28,894 nt of DNA, taken from assembly GCA_964468205.1 (NCBI GenBank), contig CAYXVG010000070.1, positions 1-28,894 of the forward strand, given 5' to 3'. The notes beneath the pieces were generated by a model. It was not told where the DNA came from. It saw nothing but the letters and a program-made list of their open reading frames with translations, and made no database searches. Below are positions 8,625 through 17,634 of this stretch, one piece after another. Both the position numbers and the translations under genes were made by a program. How positions within the stretch are numbered: position 1 is the stretch's first letter; every line of letters begins with the position of its first letter. This DNA comes from CAWELS01 sp964468205 (GTDB lineage Bacteria > Acidobacteriota > Terriglobia > Bryobacterales > Bryobacteraceae).

Positions 8625-9956
8625 ATGAAGCGAGCGAATGGAGTTGTGATGGTATTGTGCCTGGCGGCGATTGGCCCGCCGGCGTCCGCGGAGAAGCTGC
8701 CGTTGAGCATGCGGCAGGCGGTGGAGATTGCGACCGAGCCGGACGGTGCGGTCCGGGTGCAACTGGCGATGGAGGCGGTGCAACAGGCGGAGGCGCAGCG
8801 GCGGCAGGCGCGAGCAGCGCTGCTGCCGAACATCGATGGATCGCTTTCCTGGGAGAACCGGGTGGTGAACCTGGAGGCGTTCGGCGTTAGGTTCGGGGTG
8901 GAAGGGACGCCGTTCCAGACGCCGAGCAAGGTGGGTCCGTTTGACGTGGTGGACGCGCGGGCGCAGGGACGGCAGACGGTTTTCAACCTGAGCGCGATTC
9001 GCCGGTATCAGGCCGCTTCGGCCGGGGTGGCGGAATCGCAATTGATGGAGGCCGACACGCGTGACAGGGTGGCCGCGCGGGTGGCGAAGGCGTATCTAGC
9101 CGCACTGCAAGCCGAGGAGAGGGTGGCGACGGCGGAGGCGAACGTCGCGCTGGCTGAGGAGTTGCTCGAACTGGCCGAGAATCAGAAAGCGGCGGGCACG
9201 GGCACGGGCATCGACATTACGCGCGCGCAGGTGCAGCTTTCCAACGAGAGGCAGCTATTGCTGGTGGCGGAGAACGCACGGCGCCGGGCGCATTTGGAGT
9301 TGCAGCGGGCGATGGATCTGCGGCTGGACGCGGAGTTGGAGCTGACGGACCGGCTGATCTATCATCCGGTGGACGCTCCGGCGGTGGAGACGGCGGTCGC
9401 GACGGCGCTTGGCGGCCGTTCCGACTGGAGGGCGCAGGAGGAGCGGGAGCGGAGGGCCGAGAGGAACCTGAGCGCGGCGAAGTGGGCGCGCCTTCCCGCG
9501 GCTTGGTTTTATGGAAATTACGGCGCCATTGGCAGCAGCGCGACAAGCGCGTTTCCGACGCGGACGATCGGGGTCCGGGTGGACGTTCCGGTATTCGATG
9601 GCGGCAGGGTGGACGCGCAGCGCGCCGAGGCGGGGGTTGTGATGCGGCAGGAGAAGATCCGCACGGCGGACTTGCGGGCACAAATCGATCTCGAGATCCG
9701 CTTGGCGCTCGATATGGTGGAGTCGGCGGCGGAGCGAGTCGGCGTTGCCATGGAGAGCGTGGAGTTGGCGGAGAACGAGTTGGCGCAGGCGCGGCGCCGA
9801 TTTCAGGCTGGGGTGACAAACAGCATCGAGGTCACGGACGCCCAGAACCGGCTGGCCCGGGCCAGGGATGTGCAGGTGGCGGCGTTGTTCGAACATGAAT
9901 CGGCCCGGCTGGACCTGGGCGCGGCGATCGGGAAGGTACGGGAGTACATACAGTGA
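8625..9956 (+). CDS. TolC-family outer-membrane efflux protein
   Basis: 443 residues. A signal peptide ends near ASA/EK at residue 23. The mature part shows the duplicated TolC layout, with long Ala/Glu/Gln/Arg-rich helices at about 95-215 and 330-440 (for example QAEAQRRQARAALLPNI and ELAQARRRFQAGVTNSIEVTDAQ, the latter a common TolC signature) between beta-strand segments. Trimeric channels of this family form the outer-membrane exit of tripartite pumps. The gene begins 3 bases after the tetR stop and its stop overlaps the start of the adaptor gene, so it belongs to the same operon. The E. coli ybh operon lacks its own TolC; here the whole pump is encoded together. Confidence 0.9.
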   Translation: MKRANGVVMVLCLAAIGPPASAEKLPLSMRQAVEIATEPDGAVRVQLAMEAVQQAEAQRRQARAALLPNIDGSLSWENRVVNLEAFGVRFGVEGTPFQTPSKVGPFDVVDARAQGRQTVFNLSAIRRYQAASAGVAESQLMEADTRDRVAARVAKAYLAALQAEERVATAEANVALAEELLELAENQKAAGTGTGIDITRAQVQLSNERQLLLVAENARRRAHLELQRAMDLRLDAELELTDRLIYHPVDAPAVETAVATALGGRSDWRAQEERERRAERNLSAAKWARLPAAWFYGNYGAIGSSATSAFPTRTIGVRVDVPVFDGGRVDAQRAEAGVVMRQEKIRTADLRAQIDLEIRLALDMVESAAERVGVAMESVELAENELAQARRRFQAGVTNSIEVTDAQNRLARARDVQVAALFEHESARLDLGAAIGKVREYIQ

Positions 9957-11161
9957 ACAATCAGCAGGCAGAATTGGAGAGCCGCGGGCGGGTCGTCCGT
10001 CTGGCGGGGCTGGCGGCGGCCGGATTCCTCGCGCTGGCGGCGTGCGGAGACGGGGACCAGGAAGGCGCGATCAAGATCTCGGGCAACATAGAGCTGACCG
10101 AGGTGAAGGTGGCGTTCAAAATCTCGGGCCGGCTGATCGAGCGCACGGTGGACGAGGGGGACAGCGTGGAGGCGAACAAGGTGATCGCCCGGCTGGATCC
10201 GGAGCAGCTATCGCGGCAGAAGGAGCAAGCGGAGGCAAAGCTGGCGGCGGCGAAGTCCGGGCTGCGGCAGCTACGGACGGCGATCGAGTTTCAGCGGGAG
10301 ACCATCGCCGGGCAGGTGGCGGAGAGGAAGGCGCAGTTGCGTCAGGCGGAGGCGGCGCTCTCAGAACTGGAGGCCGGGTCCCGGGCGCAGGAGATTGAAC
10401 AAGCGCGGGCGCGCGTGGCCGAAGCGGAGACGGAATTCGAGCGGGCGCGGGCGGATTGGGAGCGCGCACAGCCGCTGTTCGCGGCCGATGACATTTCGCA
10501 GGCGCAGTTTGACAGCTACCGCGCGCGGTACGAGCGCGCGAAGGCTGTTGTGAGCCAGGCGCGCGAACACTTGGCGCTGGTGAAAGAAGGCCCGCGGAAG
10601 CAGACGATCGAGCGGGCGCGGGCCGCGGTGCAGCAGGCGAAAGCGTCGGTCCGGCTGGCGGAGGCACAGTGGCTGGAGCTGCGGCGCAAGGAACAGGAAC
10701 TGGAGACGAGGCAGGCGGAGATCGACGGCGCAAAGGCGCAGGTGGCGCTGATCGAGTCGCAGTTGGACGACACGGTGGCGCGGACGCCGGTGGGCGGCAT
10801 CGTGCTCTCGAAGTCGGCCGAGCCCGGCGAGATACTGGCGGCCGGTACAACGGTGGTTTCGGTTGGCGACCTGGAGCATCCGTGGCTGCGGGGGTATATC
10901 AACGAAACCGACCTCGGGCGGGTGAAGATCGGCTCCCCGGTGGAGGTGACGACGGATACTTATCCGGACAAGGTCTACGAGGGCAGGGTGACGTTTATCG
11001 CCTCGGAGGCAGAGTTCACGCCGAAACAGATTCAAACGGAGCAGGAGCGGGTGAAGCTGGTGTACCGGATCAAAGTGGAGGTGGAGAACCCGGACCAGGA
11101 GCTGAAGCTGAATATGCCGGCGGACGGGGTGATTTTGGTGGGGGAGAGGGACGGGCTCTAA
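9953..11161 (+). CDS. HlyD/EmrA-type periplasmic adaptor, YbhG-like lipoprotein
   Basis: 402 residues from a GTG that overlaps the tolC stop (GTGA). The N-terminus has a hydrophobic segment (about 14-30) ending in a lipobox LAAC with Cys31, so it may be lipid-anchored. A barrel/lipoyl half (IKISGNIELTEVKVAFKISG, about 40-75) leads into a long coiled-coil hairpin (about 80-260, rich in Ala, Glu, Gln and Arg), then the second lipoyl half (TPVGGIVLSKSAEPGEI) and a beta-barrel domain with GSPVEVTTDTYPDKVYEG. This is the membrane-fusion protein that would bridge the ABC transporter and the TolC-like channel. It most resembles YbhG, matching the ATPase and permease genes that follow. Confidence 0.9.
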   Translation: MNNQQAELESRGRVVRLAGLAAAGFLALAACGDGDQEGAIKISGNIELTEVKVAFKISGRLIERTVDEGDSVEANKVIARLDPEQLSRQKEQAEAKLAAAKSGLRQLRTAIEFQRETIAGQVAERKAQLRQAEAALSELEAGSRAQEIEQARARVAEAETEFERARADWERAQPLFAADDISQAQFDSYRARYERAKAVVSQAREHLALVKEGPRKQTIERARAAVQQAKASVRLAEAQWLELRRKEQELETRQAEIDGAKAQVALIESQLDDTVARTPVGGIVLSKSAEPGEILAAGTTVVSVGDLEHPWLRGYINETDLGRVKIGSPVEVTTDTYPDKVYEGRVTFIASEAEFTPKQIQTEQERVKLVYRIKVEVENPDQELKLNMPADGVILVGERDGL

Positions 11162-11183
11162 ACCACAGAGAGGCGGAAGAGTT

Positions 11184-11966
11184 GTGATTTCGATCCGGCG
11201 GTTGACGAAGCGGTTTCAAGATGTGGTGGCGGTGGATGGCTTGGAGCTGGAGATTGCCAAGGGTGAGGTGTTCGGGCTGGTTGGTCCGGATGGAGCGGGG
11301 AAGACCACGACGCTGCGGATGCTCTGCGGGCTGGTGGATCCGGACGAGGGCGAGGCGGTGATTGCCGGTTACAACGTGCGGGAGAAGCCGGACCAGGTGA
11401 AGGATTCGATCGGCTACATGGCGCAGCGGTTCGGCCTCTATCAGGATCTGACCGTAGACGAGAACATGGACTTCTACTCGGACCTTTTCGGCATTCCCCG
11501 CAGCGAGCGCACCCGGCTGCTTCCCGAATTGCTGGAGATGACGAGGATGTCGCCGTTCCGGCGCCGGCGGGCCGGGCGGCTTTCGGGCGGAATGAAACAG
11601 AAGCTGGCGTTGATGTGCACTTTGCTGCACCGGCCCCAGGTGCTGTTTTTGGACGAGCCGACCAACGGGGTGGATCCGCTCTCGCGGCGGGATTTCTGGG
11701 AGATCCTGAAAAAGCTTGTGACCGAGGGGGTAACGGTCCTCCTCACGACGGCATATCTCGACGAGGCGGAGCGGTGCGACCGGGTGGGCATGATGTACGA
11801 GGGCCGGCTGATCCGGTGCGCGCCGCCGGAGGAGTTGAAGCGCGAGTTCCGAGAGGGCGGCTTCTCGGTGCGGCGCGTCGGCCAGCGGGAAAGAGTGCGG
11901 CCGGAGCATCCGACGCTCGAGGACGCCTTTATCGCTTTCGCCGAAGAACGGGAGGGTAAAGGATGA
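11184..11966 (+). CDS. ABC transporter ATPase, equivalent to the N-terminal half of YbhF
   Basis: 260 residues from GTG 11184, with GGAAGAG just upstream. Walker A is GPDGAGKT (34-41), Q-loop Gln81, signature LSGGM (133-137), Walker B VLFLDEP (153-159) with catalytic Glu158. The H-loop position reads TTAYLDEAE, so the usual switch His is Ala190. This pattern is what I recall for the first ABC domain of YbhF, a single fused protein in E. coli. Here the two halves are separate genes: the stop of this one overlaps the start of the next by 4 bases (ATGA). Its degenerate H-loop suggests that one of the two composite ATP sites is poorly hydrolytic. Confidence 0.92.
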   Translation: MISIRRLTKRFQDVVAVDGLELEIAKGEVFGLVGPDGAGKTTTLRMLCGLVDPDEGEAVIAGYNVREKPDQVKDSIGYMAQRFGLYQDLTVDENMDFYSDLFGIPRSERTRLLPELLEMTRMSPFRRRRAGRLSGGMKQKLALMCTLLHRPQVLFLDEPTNGVDPLSRRDFWEILKKLVTEGVTVLLTTAYLDEAERCDRVGMMYEGRLIRCAPPEELKREFREGGFSVRRVGQRERVRPEHPTLEDAFIAFAEEREGKG

Positions 11967-12706
11967 GCGGCGATGCGGCGGTAGTGCTCGATAACCTGAC
12001 CAAGCGCTTCGGCGATTTCGTGGCGGTGGACCGGGTGAGCTGCCGGGTGGAGCGGGGCGAGATTTTCGGCTTTCTGGGTCCCAACGGCGCGGGGAAGTCC
12101 ACGACGATTCGGATACTCTGCGGGCTGCTCACGCCAAGCGAGGGCACGGCCCGGGTGGACGGGCTCGACGTGGCGGAGAGAGCGGAGGCGATCCGGCAGC
12201 GGATCGGCTATATGTCGCAGCGCTTCTCGCTCTATGACGACCTGACGGTGCAGGAGAATATCGACTTTTTCGCGGGCATCTACGGGGTCCCGAACGATGT
12301 GCGGCAGCAGCGGGAGGAGTATGCGCTCGAGATCTCCGGCCTGACGAAGCGCCGGAACACTTTGACGCAGTTGCTGCCCGGAGGATGGAAGCAGCGGCTG
12401 GCTCTAGGCTGCGCCATCCTGCATAAGCCACCGATTTTGTTTCTGGATGAACCCACTTCCGGAGTCGACCCGATCGCCCGGCGCAGTTTTTGGGACTTGA
12501 TCTACGAGCTTGCGGGCGGGGGGCAGACCATTTTCGTGACGACGCATTACATGGAGGAAGCGGAATACTGCCACCGGCTGGCGCTGATGTACCAGGGAAG
12601 GGTTATTGCGCTAGGGGCGCCGGGCGAACTGAAGCAAGAGCACGGGAAGGCGACCATGGAGGAACTGTTCGTGTCGATGATCGAGGCTCAGAAGGAGAGC
12701 CAATGA
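11963..12706 (+). CDS. ABC transporter ATPase, equivalent to the C-terminal half of YbhF
   Basis: 247 residues. Walker A is GPNGAGKS (39-46), Q-loop Gln86, Walker B ILFLDEP (158-164) with Glu163, and H-loop His195 in TTHYMEEAE. The signature motif is LPGGW (138-142) instead of LSGGQ, as in the second domain of YbhF. With the preceding ATPase it would form an asymmetric heterodimer: its own Walker A/His site meets the canonical LSGGM of the partner, while the other site combines the partner's missing His with this weak signature. Start and stop both overlap the neighbouring genes by 4 bases, implying translational coupling and equal dosage. Confidence 0.92.
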   Translation: MSGDAAVVLDNLTKRFGDFVAVDRVSCRVERGEIFGFLGPNGAGKSTTIRILCGLLTPSEGTARVDGLDVAERAEAIRQRIGYMSQRFSLYDDLTVQENIDFFAGIYGVPNDVRQQREEYALEISGLTKRRNTLTQLLPGGWKQRLALGCAILHKPPILFLDEPTSGVDPIARRSFWDLIYELAGGGQTIFVTTHYMEEAEYCHRLALMYQGRVIALGAPGELKQEHGKATMEELFVSMIEAQKESQ

Positions 12707-13836
12707 GCCCTCGGCGCACCACCGCCGTCGCACGGAAGGAGTTCCTGCACATTTTGCGGGATCCGCGGAGTTTGGCAATCGCGCTGGCCATTCCGCTGCT
12801 GCTGCTGCTGCTGTTCGGCTATGCGCTGACACTGGACGTGGACGAGATCGCGACCTACGTGTATGACCAGGATCACAGCCCGCAGAGCCGGGAGCTGATC
12901 TCGCGTCTCTCGGGTTCCCGATTTTTCCAGATCGAGCGTTTCGTGGACAACTACGGCGTGATCGAGGGTGCGATCGACCGGAGCGAGGTGATGCTGGGCG
13001 TGGTGATCCCAGTGGATTTCTCGCGCAAACTGCTGGCCGGCCGGGAAGCAAGCGTGCAGGTGCTGGTGGAGGGCAGCGACTCGAACACGGCCAACATCGC
13101 CCTGGGGTACATCCAGAGCGTGATGGCTTCGTATTCGCTGCAGTTGCGGATGGAGGAGCAGGTGCGGCTGGCCGGGCGGCGGATCGAGCCGCCGGCCGAA
13201 GCGCGACTGCGGGTACTTTACAACGCCGAACTGGAGTCGAAGAACTATATCGTACCGGGGCTGATCGCCGTGATTCTGATGATCATCGGGGCGCTGCTCA
13301 CGTCGCTCACCATCGCGCGGGAGTGGGAGATGGGGACGATGGAGCAGGTGCTTTCGACACCGCTGCGCCCGGCGGAGATGGCGGTGGGAAAGATGCTGGC
13401 CTACTCGGTGATCGGCGTGATCGACGTGATCGTGTGCATTGCCGTCGGGTTGACGGTTTTCGATGTGCCGTTCCGGGGCAATGTCTTGATCCTGGCGGCC
13501 GGCTGCGCGGTTTTTCTGATTGGCTCGCTGTTTTGGGGCATCATGCTGTCGGCGGCGCTGCGGTCGCAGTTGTTGGCCTATCAGGCGAGCATGGTGACGT
13601 CTTTCCTGCCCGCATACCTGCTCTCCGGGTTTGTCTTCGCGATTGAAGCGATGCCAGAGCCGATTCAGGTGGTAACGCACATTGTGCCGGCGCGGTATTT
13701 TATATCGATTTTGAAGGGCGTGTTTTTGAAGGGTGTGGGAATCGAGATCCTGATCTGGGATTTCGCCTTCCTGGCCATCTACGCACTGATCGTGTTCGCG
13801 GTGACAACCAGGAAGCTGCGGCAGAAGGTGGCTTAG
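12703..13836 (+). CDS. ABC-2 permease, YbhS-like
   Basis: 377 residues from the ATG overlapping the previous stop (ATGA). An N-terminal helix (about 23-42, containing LLLLLLFGYALTLDVDEI) is followed by a large extracytoplasmic domain (about 45-175), then five helices from about residue 180 to 370, the ABC2_membrane_3 layout. The coupling segment REWEMGTMEQVLSTPLRPAEM is typical of the family. It pairs with the next gene to form a heterodimeric membrane channel. In E. coli the YbhFSR transporter has been linked to drug and cation export; the substrate here cannot be read from sequence. A longer frame reaches back to 12490, but that part overlaps the ATPase gene and is not coding. Confidence 0.92.
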   Translation: MSPRRTTAVARKEFLHILRDPRSLAIALAIPLLLLLLFGYALTLDVDEIATYVYDQDHSPQSRELISRLSGSRFFQIERFVDNYGVIEGAIDRSEVMLGVVIPVDFSRKLLAGREASVQVLVEGSDSNTANIALGYIQSVMASYSLQLRMEEQVRLAGRRIEPPAEARLRVLYNAELESKNYIVPGLIAVILMIIGALLTSLTIAREWEMGTMEQVLSTPLRPAEMAVGKMLAYSVIGVIDVIVCIAVGLTVFDVPFRGNVLILAAGCAVFLIGSLFWGIMLSAALRSQLLAYQASMVTSFLPAYLLSGFVFAIEAMPEPIQVVTHIVPARYFISILKGVFLKGVGIEILIWDFAFLAIYALIVFAVTTRKLRQKVA

Positions 13837-13841
13837 GCGCT

Positions 13842-15005
13842 ATGTGGAAACGAATTCGGGAAATCATGAACAAGGAGATCCGGCAGACGTTCCGCGATCC
13901 GCGGATGCGCTTCTTCCTGTTCGGCCCGCCGATGATCCAGTTGATTATTTTCGGATACGCGGTGAATCTGGACGTCGAGGACACGAAGATGGCGTGGCTG
14001 GACGCCGACCAGACTCCGGCGAGCCGCGAATTGCGCGCCGCCTTCGAGGGATCGCGGTACTTCCGGATCACCGCGACTCCCTCGCGCCCGGCGGAGGCGC
14101 AGGAGCTGCTGGACCGGAACGAGGTGGGGATGATCGCCGGCGTAATGCCGAATTTTTCGCGCCAACTGGAGCGCGGCGAAACGGCGCCGGTGCAGGTGCT
14201 GGTGGACGGGACGAACTCCAACACCGCAAGCGTCGTCACGGCTTACGCGACGCAGGTGATCCAGCAGTTCTCTTCCGGTTGGCTGGAACGGCGGCAGCGG
14301 CAGTTCCTGATGAGCGCGGTGGCGGATTCGGGCGTGGACCGTCCCCGAGAGCTCGGGCTGCCCTCGGTGAACACACAAACTCGGGTTTGGTTCAACGAAG
14401 ACCTGCGCAGCCGGAATTACTTCGTGCCTGGCATCCTGGTGAACATCATCACCTTGGTGACGCTGATGCTCACGGCGCTGGCGATCGTGCGGGAGAAGGA
14501 GATCGGGACGATGGAGCAGCTCATGGTGACTCCCATCCGCCCACTGGAGCTGATGGTGGGCAAGACGATTCCGTTTGCCATTGTGGGGCTGGTGCAGGTT
14601 GCGTTGGTGACGTCGATTTCGCTGCTGGTTTTCCGGGTTCCCCTGCGGGGCAGCATTCTTCTACTGGCATTGACGTCGGGGCTGTTTCTGCTGAACACGC
14701 TCGGCTTCGGACTGCTGATCTCCACGGTGTCCGATACGCAGCAGCAGGCAATGATGGGTTCGTTCGTATTCTTCATGCCGGCGTTCATGCTGAGCGGCTT
14801 TGCGTTTCCGATCGACAGTATGCCGGCGGTAGTACAGGCGCTCACCTATCTGAACCCGTTGCGGTACTTCATTGAGATCGTACGCGGCATATTCTTGCAG
14901 GGCGTGGGGTTGGAGATCCTTTGGCGGCAGGCCGCGGCCCTGGCGGTTTACGGCGTGGGGGTGATCGGGCTCAGCGCGCTGCGATTCCATAAGCGGCTGG
15001 ACTGA
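13842..15005 (+). CDS. ABC-2 permease, YbhR-like
   Basis: 387 residues, 5 bases after the previous permease. Same plan as its partner: N-terminal KEIRQTFRDPRMRFFLFGPP and helix 1, an extracytoplasmic domain at about 45-185, then helices to the end. The coupling motif REKEIGTMEQLMVTPIRPLELM and the LSGFAFPIDSMP loop are characteristic. The two permeases are related but divergent, as expected for YbhS and YbhR. This is the last gene of the efflux operon; 70 bases separate it from dps and I see no convincing terminator there. A run of six T (15026-15031) lies in the gap without a clear stem. Confidence 0.92.
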   Translation: MWKRIREIMNKEIRQTFRDPRMRFFLFGPPMIQLIIFGYAVNLDVEDTKMAWLDADQTPASRELRAAFEGSRYFRITATPSRPAEAQELLDRNEVGMIAGVMPNFSRQLERGETAPVQVLVDGTNSNTASVVTAYATQVIQQFSSGWLERRQRQFLMSAVADSGVDRPRELGLPSVNTQTRVWFNEDLRSRNYFVPGILVNIITLVTLMLTALAIVREKEIGTMEQLMVTPIRPLELMVGKTIPFAIVGLVQVALVTSISLLVFRVPLRGSILLLALTSGLFLLNTLGFGLLISTVSDTQQQAMMGSFVFFMPAFMLSGFAFPIDSMPAVVQALTYLNPLRYFIEIVRGIFLQGVGLEILWRQAAALAVYGVGVIGLSALRFHKRLD

Positions 15006-15075
15006 GGCGCCGGACAAGATCCTTCTTTTTTACCGCGAACGTCCCTTCCGGGCATCCGAAAACAGGGAGGGATAC

Positions 15076-15636
15076 ATGAGACCTTGGAAAATCAAATCGA
15101 CGATTGAAGAGAACTCGATTGGTTTGAGCAAGAAGGCGGTATCCGAGCTGCTTCCGGAGCTCGACCGTCACGTGGCTTCGCTGTTCGTGCTGTTTCACCA
15201 GTTGCAGAAGCATCACTGGCTGGTGGAGGGCCCACAGTTCAACCATCTGCACGAGTTTTTGAAGGAGACCTATACGCTGATCCACAACAACGTGGATGAC
15301 CTGGCGGAAAGGATCACGGCGCTCGGAGGCATTCCGACGTGCCATCCGGCGGAGCAGGTCAAGCTCTCCTATCTGGAGCACGAGCCGGAGGGGGCATACC
15401 GGGTCCGCGACATGTTGGAATCCAACCTGAGCGACATGGGCGAGGCAGCCCAGCGTCTGCGGAAGACGGCCGCGCTGGCGGGCGAGCACGGCGACTACGG
15501 CACCGAGCACCTGGTGAAGGGGATCCTGCTGGGGATTGAGGAACAGGCGCACCATCTGGAACACTATGTGGGCTTCGACTCGCTGGAGATCGGGCTCGAG
15601 TATCCGGAGCAGGACGCCGAGCGGCTGGCTTCGTAG
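15076..15636 (+). CDS. Dps-family ferritin-like DNA-protection protein
   Basis: 186 residues, normal length for Dps. Family proteins form 12-subunit shells that oxidise and store iron using peroxide and protect DNA. The intersubunit ferroxidase ligands are visible: His47 in KHHWLVEGPQF, then Asp74 and Glu78 in NNVDDLAERI, spaced as in Listeria and E. coli Dps. The N-terminus has a few Lys/Arg residues (MRPWKIKS) that could help DNA contact. The start has a strong ribosome site, GGGAGGG, 5 bases before ATG. It sits just behind the efflux operon, so read-through is possible, but no regulator site for it (OxyR or Fur) could be recognised. Confidence 0.92.
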   Translation: MRPWKIKSTIEENSIGLSKKAVSELLPELDRHVASLFVLFHQLQKHHWLVEGPQFNHLHEFLKETYTLIHNNVDDLAERITALGGIPTCHPAEQVKLSYLEHEPEGAYRVRDMLESNLSDMGEAAQRLRKTAALAGEHGDYGTEHLVKGILLGIEEQAHHLEHYVGFDSLEIGLEYPEQDAERLAS

Positions 15637-15696
15637 CAGGGGCCAGTTCGGACGGGGCAGAAGGTCCTCTACAGCCCCGAGGGTCCGCCGCACCCA

Positions 15697-15702
15697 TATA
15701 AT
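15697..15702 (+). promoter_or_regulatory. TATAAT -10 element, probably leaderless start
   Basis: A perfect TATAAT ends 8 bases before the ATG at 15711, in GC-rich surroundings and with no Shine-Dalgarno sequence. Transcription starting 6-9 bases after it would begin at or next to the ATG. No clear -35 hexamer is seen. Confidence 0.5.
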
Positions 15703-15710
15703 GGGCGGCT

Positions 15711-17573
15711 ATGTGGAAGAGGTTATTCTTCATGGCCGCCTTTGCCTGTTTGCCTGGGTGGGCGGAGGACGTCGCGGACTGGAGGCATATCTCGAACGGA
15801 TGGGAGATTCCGACCGAGACGTATTCCGATCAGCCGTACATCGTGAAAGCGGATGACGGGGCCTGGGTAGTCTGCATGACGACCGGGTCCGGCCGGGAAG
15901 GCCAGCCGGGGCAGCACATTGTCACGATGCGCAGCATGGACCGGGGCAGGACCTGGGAGGCGCCGGTGGACGTGGAGCCGGCCGATGGTCCGGAAGCTTC
16001 GTATGCGGTAATGCTGAAGGCGCCAACGGGTAGGATATTCGTCTTCTACAATCACAACACGGATAACATCCGGCGGGTGAAGGCTGATTATCCGGCGTAT
16101 AGGGATGGTTGGTGCAGGCGGGTGGACAGCCTGGGCCACTTCGTCTTCAAGTACTCCGACGACCACGGGCGCAGTTGGAGCGGTCAGCGCTACGAAATTC
16201 CCCAGCGCACTTTCGAGATTGACCGCCTGAATCCCTATGGCGGGGAACTCAAGTTCTTCTGGAATGTCGGGCGGGCCTTCCTTCACAGGGGCGCCGGTTA
16301 CGTGCCGATCATCAAGGTGGGCAATTTCGGGGAGGGTTTCTTCACGACGAATGAGGGAGCGCTGTTGCGGAGTGATAACATACTCACCGAGCCCGACCCG
16401 GCCGCGATCCGCTGGGAGACGCTGCCGGAAGGCGAGATCGGTATCCGTACGCCGCCGGGCGGGGGCCCGATCGCGGGCGAGCAGAGTTATTCCGAGTTGA
16501 GCGACGGCTCGCTCTATGTTGTCTACCGCACCATCGACGGTCATCCGGCGGAGAGCTACAGCCGCGATGGCGGGCGGACGTGGGAGACGCCCCGGTACAA
16601 GTCCTATGCCGACGGGCGGCTGATGAAGCACCCGCGGGCGGCGAACTTCGCCTGGCGCTGCGAGAACGGCAACTTCCTGTACTGGTTTCACAATCATGGC
16701 GGACGGCAGATCCTGGAACATCCGCGACGGCGCACGATCGCCTACCAAGACCGCAATCCCGTCTGGCTGTCGGCGGGCGAAGAGGTGGACGGGCCGCGCG
16801 GGAAGGAGATCCGCTGGACCCAGCCGGAGATCGCGCTCTATGACGACGATACATTCATCCGGATGAGCTATCCGGACCTCGTGGAGGATGACGGCAAGTA
16901 CTATCTGACCGAGACGCAGAAGGATATCGCGCGCGTACACGAGGTGGACCAGTTGCTGCTAGACGGGCTGTTTGGGCAGTTTGAAAACCGGGAAGCGGCG
17001 CGGGACGGCTTGCTGCTGGAACTGCCGGAGGGGCCGGAGGCGGTGCCGGTCGAGGTGGAAACTCCGGCGCTGCCCGAGTTTCTGGCGCGGAGTTCGCGGG
17101 CGGATCATGGGACGGAGGACTGGCGCGCCGGATTCACGGTTGGCCTATGGCTCCGCCTGCGCTCGCTGCGCGCCGGACAGGTGATTCTCGACAACCGGAC
17201 GACGAGCGGGAAGGGGTTCGCGCTGGCGACGACGGAACGCGGGACGGTGGAGCTGATTCTAAACGACGGCCGCAGCGAGAGCCGCTGGGACACCGATCCC
17301 GGGATGCTCCAACGGGGAAAACTGCATCATGTCGTGGCGATTGTGGACGGCGGTCCTAAGATCGTATCCTTTGTTGTCGACGGGAAGCTGTGCGACGGCG
17401 GCGGCTACCGGCAGTTTGGCTGGGGGCGCTACAGCCGGGACCTGCACGGGGTGAACGGCGCCGGTACGCTGCGAATTGCTCCTTCGGCCGAAGCGGAGGT
17501 TCTCGGGCTTCGCGTATATGGGAGATACCTGCGGACCTCGGAGGCGATCGGGAACTTCCGGGCTGGATTGTAA
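15711..17573 (+). CDS. Secreted Asp-box (BNR, sialidase-fold) protein with LamG-like C-terminus
   Basis: 620 residues. The signal peptide is residues 1-18 (cleavage near GWA/ED). A six-bladed propeller of the sialidase type covers about 20-440, with Asp-boxes SMDRGRTW (75-82), SDDHGRSW (149-156) and SRDGGRTW (284-291). A LamG/concanavalin-like module follows (about 465-615: FTVGLWLRLRS, LHHVVAIVDGG, SFVVDGK). Such proteins bind or cleave sugars outside the cell. The sialidase Arg triad cannot be assigned by eye, so the enzyme activity is unproven. It precedes a Tat-exported isomerase-like gene by 73 bases with a weak terminator-like hairpin between, so the two may form one sugar-related unit or separate transcripts. 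Confidence 0.85.
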   Translation: MWKRLFFMAAFACLPGWAEDVADWRHISNGWEIPTETYSDQPYIVKADDGAWVVCMTTGSGREGQPGQHIVTMRSMDRGRTWEAPVDVEPADGPEASYAVMLKAPTGRIFVFYNHNTDNIRRVKADYPAYRDGWCRRVDSLGHFVFKYSDDHGRSWSGQRYEIPQRTFEIDRLNPYGGELKFFWNVGRAFLHRGAGYVPIIKVGNFGEGFFTTNEGALLRSDNILTEPDPAAIRWETLPEGEIGIRTPPGGGPIAGEQSYSELSDGSLYVVYRTIDGHPAESYSRDGGRTWETPRYKSYADGRLMKHPRAANFAWRCENGNFLYWFHNHGGRQILEHPRRRTIAYQDRNPVWLSAGEEVDGPRGKEIRWTQPEIALYDDDTFIRMSYPDLVEDDGKYYLTETQKDIARVHEVDQLLLDGLFGQFENREAARDGLLLELPEGPEAVPVEVETPALPEFLARSSRADHGTEDWRAGFTVGLWLRLRSLRAGQVILDNRTTSGKGFALATTERGTVELILNDGRSESRWDTDPGMLQRGKLHHVVAIVDGGPKIVSFVVDGKLCDGGGYRQFGWGRYSRDLHGVNGAGTLRIAPSAEAEVLGLRVYGRYLRTSEAIGNFRAGL

Positions 17574-17586
17574 ATCCCGATTTTTT
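17565..17586 (+). terminator. Weak intrinsic terminator
   Basis: GGATT (17565-17569), a 3-base loop, and AATCC (17573-17577) form a short perfect stem, followed after 3 bases by six T (17581-17586). The stem overlaps the stop codon of the Asp-box gene. It is only 5 bp, so termination is probably partial. Confidence 0.4.
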
Positions 17587-17634
17587 AGCAGGTCGTGTAT
17601 TTCGGAACACCGGGTCTTGTAATATGCTTTTGAT

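Noticed and set aside
7980..9041. 353-codon reverse frame across tetR and tolC
   Set aside because: Arg/His/Pro-rich shadow translation, conflicting with two well-supported genes.
12490..12702. N-terminal extension of the YbhS-like permease
   Set aside because: It overlaps the ATPase gene in another frame and encodes no permease-like sequence; the ATGA overlap at 12703 is the natural start.
15026..15031. T-run after the efflux operon as a terminator
   Set aside because: No stable hairpin precedes the six T residues.
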